This document shows, piece after piece, positions 1 to 4,465 of a stretch of 5,496 bases of DNA; position 1 is the first letter of the stretch; every line of letters begins with the position of its first letter. Location of the stretch: contig MVCT01000095.1 in the NCBI GenBank assembly GCA_002049945.1, positions 1 to 5,496 of the forward strand, written 5' to 3'. The stretch comes from Candidatus Cloacimonas sp. 4484_140. GTDB taxonomy: Bacteria > Cloacimonadota > Cloacimonadia > JGIOTU-2. Under the pieces are notes generated by a model that made no database searches, had not been told where the DNA came from, and saw only the letters and a list, made by a program, of their open reading frames with translations. The position numbers and the translations under genes were made by a program.

Positions 1-227
1 GTTCTATCTATGACCTGCCCGATTGCGCCGCCAAGAGCATCAACTTCGCGTGTAAGATGTCCCTTTGCCAGACCTCCCACTGCGGGATTACATGACATCC
101 TGCCGATCGTCTCGAGTTTTATGACGAACATGAGTGTATCAGCACCCATCTTTGCGGCAGCGAGTGCGGCTTCACATCCTGCATGACCGGCGCCGACAAC
201 GATAACATCATAGATTTGGGAATGCAT
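1..227 (-). CDS. mnmG: tRNA uridine-5-carboxymethylaminomethyl synthesis enzyme MnmG (GidA), N-terminal part
   Basis: Only the first 75 codons are present; the gene runs off the left edge. MnmG is a cytoplasmic FAD protein that, with the GTPase MnmE, adds a carboxymethylaminomethyl (or aminomethyl) group to U34 in the wobble position of certain tRNAs, using methylene-tetrahydrofolate. Visible are the FAD-binding Rossmann motif GAGHAGCEAA at residues 12-21 and the family signature MSCNPAVGGLAKGHL at residues 44-58, whose Cys46 matches the conserved catalytic cysteine near position 47 of the family. The VDALGG segment (62-67) follows as expected. The ATG at 225-227 has an AGGAAG ribosome site at 239-244, 11 nt upstream. 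GC content is clearly higher here than in the genes upstream. The identification is secure from the motifs. Confidence 0.96.
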   Translation of the reverse strand, partial: MHSQIYDVIVVGAGHAGCEAALAAAKMGADTLMFVIKLETIGRMSCNPAVGGLAKGHLTREVDALGGAIGQVIDR

Positions 228-298
228 TGCTTTTTTTACTTCCTGTTTTTCTGTGTAACGGAGTTTTTATGCTTGGGTTTTTTCGTCAAATTAATATT

Positions 299-380
299 TG
301 TTTGAAAACTTATACTTCAATCTTTTTCTAAATCATTGATGTTTGAAAACTTATACTTCAATCTTTTTCTAAATCATTGA
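299..380. repeat. Perfect 41-bp tandem duplication
   Basis: Positions 299-339 and 340-380 are identical over all 41 bases and directly abut; matching stops at once on both sides. The right-hand copy contains the stop codon (374-376) and last codons of the upstream envelope gene, while the left copy is in the spacer before mnmG. On the minus strand each copy contains TATAAG (309-314 and 350-355), a possible -10 element for mnmG, but the hexamer in the -35 position matches consensus poorly. No spacer separates the copies, so this is not a CRISPR array. Replication slippage is the simplest origin; an assembly artefact is possible. Confidence 0.95.
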
Positions 381-907
381 ATTGAAATCGTTAAAAAACT
401 CCATGGATATTTGAGACTAAGTATCTCTGTAGAAATGTTTAAGTACGTAGTGTGAAACACCTTGAATCTTAGACCGAACTTCAGTCCAATAAATGGCATC
501 CATGACTCTAATTTTTCATTTTCACCCTTACCGGTGAAAGAAAATGTTCGATATTCCCACTTCACATATCCACCGCCAAAGTAATATCCCCAAAAGAAAA
601 GACCTCGCTCTTTATGAAAGATTTTTTCAAAAACGAGATATCCGATCTTTATATTCTCGGTGTAAGTGCCTTTAAGATATATACTCGTATTCTTGCTCAC
701 CTGCTTTTTTACATACCCAAGGGGGTAGGTTATTGTTCTTGTCAGTCCGAGTCCTAAATCTAAAGATGTTCCAGCATACATTCCATGATGTATTATTTCA
801 GCATCTTGGCTTTTTATCGTTGCATTTTCAGAATAATTATCTGCAATAACCCATGAGTGAATTATGAGGAAAATCGTTAAAAGAATAGAAAACCTAAATG
901 CCTTCAT
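374..907 (-). CDS. Secreted, probably outer-membrane beta-barrel protein, unknown function
   Basis: This is a 177-aa protein I do not recognise. Residues 1-22 form a signal peptide (MKAFRFSILLTIFLIIHSW, cleavage probably after Val-Ile-Ala22). The mature part has short alternating segments rich in Gly, Tyr, Phe and Thr (YAGTSLDLGLGLTRTITY at 44-61, GLFFWGYYFGGGYVKWEYR at 102-120, MPFIGLKFGLRFKVF at 137-151) with charged turns between, the pattern of a small outer-membrane beta-barrel. The frame stays open to an ATG at 1003, but the ATG at 905-907 is chosen because a good ribosome site (915-921) lies 7 nt upstream and the signal peptide starts there. It is the last gene of a three-gene set, 40 nt after the lipoprotein gene. 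The stop codon lies within the 41-bp duplicated segment. Barrel topology is inference from composition. Confidence 0.75.
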   Translation of the reverse strand: MKAFRFSILLTIFLIIHSWVIADNYSENATIKSQDAEIIHHGMYAGTSLDLGLGLTRTITYPLGYVKKQVSKNTSIYLKGTYTENIKIGYLVFEKIFHKERGLFFWGYYFGGGYVKWEYRTFSFTGKGENEKLESWMPFIGLKFGLRFKVFHTTYLNISTEILSLKYPWSFLTISIQ

Positions 908-914
908 TATTGTA

Positions 915-921
915 TCCCCTT
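915..921 (-). promoter_or_regulatory. Ribosome binding site AAGGGGA deciding the start at 907
   Basis: On the minus strand AAGGGGA lies 7 nt before the ATG at 907 and supports this internal start over the longer frame beginning at 1003. It is directly preceded by a run of five C (922-926), so CCC/GGG pairing within ACCCCCAAGGGGA could mask the site. Confidence 0.6.
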
Positions 922-947
922 GGGGGTGTAAAAATGTTCGCATAAAT

Positions 948-1343
948 CTATATGATAAAAAAACACCAACATTCTGACCATTCGCTCCATCTATGATTAA
1001 CAAAAGATGGATTTAAGTAACCAGAGTCGGAATTTTTACCTCGTATTCGCCAAAAATATTTTGTATTTTCTCTAAAAAAACTAGCTGGGAGATAATGATA
1101 ATTTTGATTCTGGAAAACATTGTCATATATGATTGCCATAAATAATGAATCATCTGAGATTTGAAACTGTATTTCTTGATCGAAGTCAGGTAAATAAAAA
1201 TCGACAACCGTTAAGGTATCAAGATCAAATATACTACTATCTGAAGGGCTAACTGCATATATTGAGGGCGTGGGAGAATTTACCATACAAGCTGTAATAA
1301 AAAGTATCACAACAAATACCAAGAGTCTTAAGATATATTTCAT
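948..1343 (-). CDS. Lipoprotein with one fibronectin type III-like domain
   Basis: A 131-aa protein with a lipoprotein signal: a hydrophobic stretch at residues 4-18 and the lipobox Ile-Thr-Ala-Cys, with Cys19 as the lipidated residue. The remainder reads as a single fibronectin-III-like beta-sandwich: Pro-rich start (24-35), IQFQISDDSLF (58-68), and the typical late strands NTKYFWRIRGKNSDSG (93-108) and WSEWSECW (119-126), ending six residues later with aromatic and hydrophobic residues. Such domains usually mediate binding to proteins or polysaccharides at the surface; no enzyme motif is visible. The ATG at 1341-1343 has AAGGA at 1349-1353, 5 nt upstream. It lies 12 nt after the PorT-like gene and 40 nt before the next, so the three are probably co-transcribed. 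The FN3 call rests on pattern, not a profile search. Confidence 0.82.
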   Translation of the reverse strand: MKYILRLLVFVVILFITACMVNSPTPSIYAVSPSDSSIFDLDTLTVVDFYLPDFDQEIQFQISDDSLFMAIIYDNVFQNQNYHYLPASFFRENTKYFWRIRGKNSDSGYLNPSFVNHRWSEWSECWCFFII

Positions 1344-1355
1344 GATTATCCTTAT

Positions 1356-2093
1356 TTAGTTAAAAGGTAAACTAAACGTCACCGAAATAGAATGATTTCT
1401 AATCTGATTACTCCCTATTTGGTTTATTGGTAATATGCTGACAGAATATCTTAAATCGGAACTAAATGAATTTCCAAATAGATTGAATGGGATAGTAATT
1501 CCTGCTAAAAGTTCTATGTCCATTGGTTTTATCGTATGATAAATATCATATCTTATATTATGTTCTGAATATTGGTCGGTAATATTTCCAGATTCATCTC
1601 GTGCGATAAATTCAAAATCATACTTTGCCTCTGCTTTATATAAAGAAGCAAAAGATGCTCCGAAATAAAGATATGACTCAAAAGGTAACTTGAGGGCATC
1701 TTTCACTTTTAAAAATACCGGCAACTCAATATATGTTATTACTTGATTTCCTTTCCACGTTTTGCTCATTTCATAATATTCACCACTACCATTAGCAACA
1801 CTATGAAATGTATCATAAGCTCCTTTTTGGATATATAACAATTCGACCTGAAGAGAATACTTATCTTTCAAATCGTGGATTGCATATAAACCCAAAATTA
1901 TGCCTGGTTTTATTCCATTATCATCAGAACCAACTGCCCAATAACTTGTATGGCTTCCCTTGCCAATATATGAAGATATGTTCAATCCGCCTTTGAATCC
2001 GACCTCTAACTTTTTCTGAGCACAGATGTTGTTACATATAAATATTATGAATATTGTAATAATTAAAGTAACCATTTTATTTTTAATATTCAT
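1356..2093 (-). CDS. PorT-like outer-membrane beta-barrel protein (OMP_b-brl_2 type)
   Basis: A 245-aa secreted protein. Residues 1-26 form a signal peptide (MNIKNKMVTLIITIFIIF, then ending Cys-Ala-Gln). The mature chain follows the outer-membrane barrel family represented by PorT: VGFKGGLNIS at 31-40, KPGIILGLYAIHDL at 62-75, SLQVELLYIQKGA at 80-92, ITYIELPVFLKV at 119-130, YLYFGASFASLYKAEA at 141-156, DIELLAGI at 192-199, and a final strand ending in Phe-Asn. The length is usual for the family, whose members are mostly of unknown function; involvement in type IX secretion cannot be inferred from this. The ATG at 2093 is preferred over one at 2117 because AAGGA (2101-2105) lies 7 nt upstream. 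It is the first gene of the three-gene envelope set. Confidence 0.88.
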   Translation of the reverse strand: MNIKNKMVTLIITIFIIFICNNICAQKKLEVGFKGGLNISSYIGKGSHTSYWAVGSDDNGIKPGIILGLYAIHDLKDKYSLQVELLYIQKGAYDTFHSVANGSGEYYEMSKTWKGNQVITYIELPVFLKVKDALKLPFESYLYFGASFASLYKAEAKYDFEFIARDESGNITDQYSEHNIRYDIYHTIKPMDIELLAGITIPFNLFGNSFSSDLRYSVSILPINQIGSNQIRNHSISVTFSLPFN

Positions 2094-2100
2094 TAATTTT

Positions 2101-2105
2101 TCCTT
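2101..2105 (-). promoter_or_regulatory. Ribosome binding site AAGGA for the PorT-like gene
   Basis: AAGGA on the minus strand lies 7 nt before the ATG at 2093. It falls inside the longer frame starting at 2117 and so decides in favour of the shorter protein, which begins with a normal signal peptide. Confidence 0.7.
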
Positions 2106-2167
2106 TTTTAATTTCAAAGATTGATAAGAACAATTCCCTCAGCTTCAACTCATCGTTCAATATTCTC

Positions 2168-2178
2168 ACTATACTATA
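2168..2178 (-). promoter_or_regulatory. Possible -10 region of the envelope operon
   Basis: The minus strand reads TATAGTATAGT, two overlapping TATAAT-like hexamers, between the terminator at 2191-2231 and the PorT-like gene. Only T-rich sequence lies at the -35 distance, overlapping the terminator's T-tract, so the match is half a promoter at best. It would give a leader of about 70 nt. Confidence 0.25.
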
Positions 2179-2190
2179 CGATTCCATGAT

Positions 2191-2231
2191 AAAAAAGAAA
2201 ACCTCTCTATTCGGGAATGAATATAGAGAGG
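2191..2231 (-). terminator. Rho-independent terminator, minus strand
   Basis: A perfect 9-bp inverted repeat (CCTCTCTAT at 2202-2210 and ATAGAGAGG at 2223-2231) encloses a 12-nt loop. Read on the minus strand the stem is followed at once by TTTTCTTTTTT (complement of 2191-2201), the classical layout of an intrinsic terminator. No conventional minus-strand gene lies upstream of it in the 480-nt spacer to the right. It therefore either ends the small unit at 2235-2318 or acts as an attenuator in front of the envelope operon. On the plus strand no T-tract follows directly. Confidence 0.8.
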
Positions 2232-2234
2232 GAA

Positions 2235-2306
2235 TTATAGGGTGAATTTATTTTTAAACATATAAATGTAAGAATTAGATATTCCTTTCCTTTGCTTTTT
2301 ATTCAT
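2235..2306 (-). CDS. Possible small basic peptide (23 aa; 27 aa from an upstream ATG)
   Basis: This is a short reading frame starting MNKKQRKGISNSYIYMF, Lys/Arg-rich at the N terminus and followed by a more hydrophobic part. The TAA (2235-2237) ends 3 nt before the terminator stem, and a near-consensus promoter (2325-2353) lies just upstream. The predicted transcript start falls near 2318, where an in-frame ATG (2316-2318) would give a leaderless 27-aa version. The ATG at 2304-2306 has only a weak GGA about 9 nt upstream. I recognise no family. The promoter-frame-terminator arrangement is seen; translation is inference, and the same transcript could be a non-coding RNA of about 125 nt. Confidence 0.3.
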   Translation of the reverse strand: MNKKQRKGISNSYIYMFKNKFTL

Positions 2307-2324
2307 CGTTAGTTCCATACACAT

Positions 2325-2353
2325 TTTCTACTTTAATTGTTTTTTTATGTCAA
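2325..2353 (-). promoter_or_regulatory. Sigma70-type promoter, minus strand
   Basis: The minus strand has a perfect -35 hexamer TTGACA (2348-2353), a 17-nt A-rich spacer and the -10 hexamer TAGAAA (2325-2330, four of six consensus bases). The expected start is near 2318. Transcription would run through the small frame at 2235-2306 into the terminator at 2191-2231, or on into the envelope operon if the terminator is read through. It is the best promoter match I found in the window. Confidence 0.6.
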
Positions 2354-2391
2354 ATTTTTTTTGAAAAGAAATTATGCATACCCTTTACTGA

Positions 2392-2412
2392 TTCGTAAGT
2401 TGAACTTGCGAA
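2392..2412. repeat. Intergenic hairpin with 9-bp stem
   Basis: TTCGTAAGT (2392-2400) and ACTTGCGAA (2404-2412) can form nine pairs, one of them G-U, around a 3-nt loop. No T-tract follows on either strand, so it is not a terminator. It may be a dispersed palindromic repeat, a protein-binding site or part of an RNA. Confidence 0.55.
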
Positions 2413-2530
2413 CCAAAAGATCAATAGAAGTTGCATTTCAGAAATAGGTAAAAGCATTAAATCTGTGCGTTCACAAACAGGGCTTTAGGAACGAGATTGA
2501 TGGCTTCTTTGGGAACGAGTAAAAATGGTT

Positions 2531-2556
2531 AGGAATCCTAAGGCACGAGGATTCCT
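2531..2556. repeat. Perfect 9-bp hairpin inside the repeat element
   Basis: AGGAATCCT (2531-2539) and AGGATTCCT (2548-2556) are exact reverse complements around an 8-nt loop. No T-tract follows on either strand. It forms the first arm inside the outer inverted pair. Confidence 0.7.
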
Positions 2557-2572
2557 GCTCTAAATGTCTTTC

Positions 2573-2606
2573 TCGACTCACCGTTATTGCATTCCTAGGG
2601 AGTCGA
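2573..2606. repeat. 7-bp hairpin inside the repeat element
   Basis: TCGACTC (2573-2579) and GAGTCGA (2600-2606) are exact reverse complements around a 20-nt loop. This is the second arm inside the outer inverted pair. Confidence 0.55.
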
Positions 2607-2667
2607 ATAATTATTGTTTCCCAAGTCCAAATTGGCAACGAGATTGATGGCGTCCATAGCAAAAAAC

Positions 2668-2698
2668 TTGACGTAATAAAAATATTACACGCTAACTC
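2668..2698 (+). promoter_or_regulatory. Weak candidate promoter and operator before the histidine kinase gene
   Basis: TTGACG (2668-2673) resembles a -35 element, but the best -10-like hexamer, TAACTC at 2693-2698, has a long 19-nt spacer and a poor match. Overlapping it is a perfect 6-bp inverted repeat, GTAATA (2673-2678) and TATTAC (2683-2688) with four A between, which could be a regulator-binding site. The location 37-52 nt before the start is right for control of the two-component genes; binding is speculation. Confidence 0.25.
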
Positions 2699-2724
2699 CA
2701 ATTATTAAAAATTTGATAAAAAAT

Positions 2725-3936
2725 ATGCTCGAAAAAATAGACACAGCTCAAGCAGACGCACTTCTCAAGATCATACGAACAATTAATTCGCATCTTAATC
2801 TTGATAAAGTGTTGGAATCCGTCATGGACGTCACCACAAAAGCAATGCAAGTGGAAGCATCTTCGCTTGTGCTTATTGACGAAGACACGAATGAGCTCCT
2901 GTTCCATGTGACTGAGGGCGAAAAAGCGAAGATCATTAAAACTATTCGGATGAAAGAGGGTGAAGGTATTGTCGGATGGGTTATTAAAAAGGAAAAACCA
3001 GTCCTCGTTAATGATGTTTCAAAAGACAAGCGTTTCTACAAAGATGCTGATAAAAAAAGTGGATTTATTACAAAATCAATACTCTGCGTTCCTATGTGTA
3101 CAGCCGATAAATGCCTTGGTGCGATCGAAGTTATCAATAAGATGAATGACGAAGACTTTGATGATGCAGATATAATTTTTCTTGAAGCGATCTCGTCTCA
3201 GGCAGCAATTGCGATCGAGAATGCCAAGCTACATGAGCGTATAGTTAAAAGCGAGCGTCTTGCAGCGATCGGGCAGACAGTCTCAGGGCTTGCACATTGC
3301 ATAAAAAACATACTTAATGGAGTCCAGGGCGGGTCTTATATTCTTGATCTTGGACTAAAGAAGGAAAATTTATCAAATGTTAGTAAGGGCTGGGGTATCA
3401 TAAAAAAGAATAATGAATTCATGAAGGAACTCGTGCTTGACATGCTATCATATTCAAAAGAGCGAGAACCCGAATATGAAACTGTAAATGTGAACGAACT
3501 TGTTAAAAGTGTCTGCGAACTTATGGAGCAAAAGGGTAAAGAGAAAAATGTTTCAATGCAATTTTTGCCGGAAGAATCTCTCAATGAAGTTGAGATCGAT
3601 GCCAAAGGAGTGAAGCGTTGTGTTCTGAATCTGATTTCCAATGCCATCGATGCATGTGAAGAAGTGGATAAAGGCAATGTCGATGTCTCCGTACAAAATA
3701 CAAGGGGCAAAATATTCCGAATTCACGTTGCCGATTCCGGGGTTGGTATTTCGCCGGAAACGCAGGCAAAACTATTCCAGGTTTTTTTCAGCACAAAGGG
3801 CTCGAAAGGTACAGGACTCGGACTTGCAGTGTCCTATAAGATCATAAAAGAGCATGGGGGAAATATTTCTGTTGACTCTGAAAAGGGGAAGGGTACAAAA
3901 TTTACTATAACGTTGCCAAAGAAAAGGAAAAAATAA
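2725..3936 (+). CDS. GAF-domain sensor histidine kinase
   Basis: A 403-aa soluble kinase without membrane segments, probably phosphorylating the regulator encoded next to it. A GAF sensory domain spans about residues 26-167 (EASSLVLIDE at 44-53, EGIVGWVIKKEKPVLVND at 80-97, SILCVPM at 118-124, GAIEVINK at 132-139). A short helix leads to the His-box with ERLAAIGQ at 177-184 and GLAHCIKNIL at 188-197; His191 is the likely phosphorylation site and Asn195 sits at H+4. The ATP-binding domain shows the N-box NLISNAIDAC (302-311), DSGVGI (337-342) and KGTGLGLA (361-368). Cys192 replaces the usual Glu/Asp after the His. No ribosome site is visible; the ATG at 2725 is preferred over an in-frame TTG at 2713 that would add four residues. 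The sensed signal is unknown. Confidence 0.92.
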   Translation: MLEKIDTAQADALLKIIRTINSHLNLDKVLESVMDVTTKAMQVEASSLVLIDEDTNELLFHVTEGEKAKIIKTIRMKEGEGIVGWVIKKEKPVLVNDVSKDKRFYKDADKKSGFITKSILCVPMCTADKCLGAIEVINKMNDEDFDDADIIFLEAISSQAAIAIENAKLHERIVKSERLAAIGQTVSGLAHCIKNILNGVQGGSYILDLGLKKENLSNVSKGWGIIKKNNEFMKELVLDMLSYSKEREPEYETVNVNELVKSVCELMEQKGKEKNVSMQFLPEESLNEVEIDAKGVKRCVLNLISNAIDACEEVDKGNVDVSVQNTRGKIFRIHVADSGVGISPETQAKLFQVFFSTKGSKGTGLGLAVSYKIIKEHGGNISVDSEKGKGTKFTITLPKKRKK

Positions 3937-3944
3937 ATAACGAC

Positions 3945-3950
3945 GGAGGT
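3945..3950 (+). promoter_or_regulatory. Strong ribosome binding site GGAGGT of the response regulator
   Basis: GGAGGT ends 5 nt before the ATG at 3956 and is the strongest Shine-Dalgarno site in the window. By contrast neither the kinase nor the membrane sensor has one, suggesting the regulator is made in excess of its kinase. Confidence 0.8.
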
Positions 3951-3955
3951 AAACA

Positions 3956-4354
3956 ATGGCAGAAAATAAAAAGATACTTATTATTGATGACGAGCCGGAT
4001 GCAATTGCTTTTTCAGAAGCAATGCTTTCTGAACTTGGAGATTTTGAAATAGAGACTGCAATTAACGGCCTTGAAGGATTGCAGAAAGCCGAAGCAGTCA
4101 AGCCAGACCTAATCATTTTGGATGTGCAGATGCCTGTCATGAATGGTTTTCAGGTTTTTAAAGAGTTAAAAAAGAAGGAAGCAACAGACACTATTCCCGT
4201 TATCATGCTTACCGGCATGGCAGCCACTACCGGACTTCGATATGATGCAAAAGACATGGGCATAACCCTTGGCTCCGAGCCCGAAGCTTATATCGATAAA
4301 CCTGTTGAACCAGAAGAGTTTCATAAAACCGTAAGTTCTATTCTCGGACTGTAA
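3956..4354 (+). CDS. Stand-alone receiver-domain response regulator
   Basis: A 132-aa protein consisting of one CheY-like receiver domain with no output domain. The acidic pair Asp11-Asp12 (in ILIIDDEPD), the phosphoacceptor Asp56 (LIILDVQMPVMNG, 52-64), Thr86 (VIMLTG) and Lys115-Pro116 (AYIDKP) are all present, so phosphorylation should be normal. Between Thr86 and Lys115 there are 28 residues against about 21 in CheY, so the segment carrying helix 4, often the partner-binding face, is enlarged. The gene starts 19 nt after the kinase stop with a strong ribosome site, so the two are almost certainly co-transcribed partners. With no DNA-binding part it must act through protein contact or as a phosphorelay step; its target is not evident. 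Confidence 0.93.
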   Translation: MAENKKILIIDDEPDAIAFSEAMLSELGDFEIETAINGLEGLQKAEAVKPDLIILDVQMPVMNGFQVFKELKKKEATDTIPVIMLTGMAATTGLRYDAKDMGITLGSEPEAYIDKPVEPEEFHKTVSSILGL

Positions 4355-4362
4355 TTAATTAA

Positions 4363-4381
4363 CCTCCGACTAAAGTCGAGG
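4363..4381. repeat. Short imperfect palindrome after the response regulator gene
   Basis: CCTCCGAC (4363-4370) and GTCGAGG (4375-4381) pair over seven bases with one bulged C and a TAAA loop. A run of five T follows only about a dozen bases later on the plus strand, so an intrinsic terminator is unlikely though not excluded. It may be a dispersed intergenic palindrome. Confidence 0.45.
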
Positions 4382-4406
4382 GTCAGTATTCACTTTTTAA
4401 TTCTTG

Positions 4407-4436
4407 ATCCGTGTTCATCCGTGAAAATCCGTGAGC
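4407..4436. repeat. Three tandem copies of a degenerate 10-bp repeat
   Basis: ATCCGTGTTC, ATCCGTGAAA and ATCCGTGAGC follow each other at 4407, 4417 and 4427; the first seven bases are identical in all three. From memory, similar ATCCGTG strings occur in intergenic DNA of many unrelated bacteria. A 10-bp period could also place protein sites on one helix face 30-59 nt before the sensor gene. Confidence 0.7.
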
Positions 4437-4465
4437 TATTAACGAACTCACTAAAAACATAAATT

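Larger units (their letters stand above)
2490..2651. repeat. Repeat element: 15-bp direct repeats flanking nested inverted repeats
   Basis: AACGAGATTGATGGC occurs at 2490-2504 and again at 2637-2651. The 132 bases between hold an outer inverted pair TTGGGAA/TTCCCAA (2509-2515 and 2618-2624) enclosing two separate hairpins, so the strand could fold into a three-way junction. The motif GAACGAG recurs at 2489-2495 and 2513-2519, with a variant CAACGAG at 2636-2642. No convincing protein is encoded. From memory, motifs such as TTGGGAACGAG are common in dispersed intergenic repeats of several phyla, so a repeat or miniature mobile element is likelier than a gene; that remains inference. Confidence 0.5.

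Noticed and set aside
299..380. CRISPR-like repeat
   Set aside because: There are only two copies and they abut with no spacer; this is a tandem duplication.
908..1003. N-terminal extension of the 177-aa envelope protein to an ATG at 1003
   Set aside because: It would overlap the lipoprotein gene, bury the signal peptide 32 residues inside the protein and ignore the good ribosome site at 915-921.
2094..2117. Eight-residue extension of the PorT-like protein to an ATG at 2117
   Set aside because: The AAGGA ribosome site falls within the extension and points to the ATG at 2093.
2471..2701. Open frame of 76 codons on the minus strand
   Set aside because: It covers the repeat block at 2490-2651, has no ribosome site, has the composition of translated repeat DNA and shows no domain.
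2713..2724. TTG start for the histidine kinase
   Set aside because: Neither start has a ribosome site; an ATG four codons later is the more usual choice, though the TTG cannot be excluded.
3336..3847. Several overlapping open frames on both strands within the kinase gene
   Set aside because: They are shadows of the kinase frame, whose motifs are unambiguous.
4363..4400. Intrinsic terminator after the response regulator
   Set aside because: The stem is short and bulged and the T-run starts about a dozen bases after it instead of directly behind.
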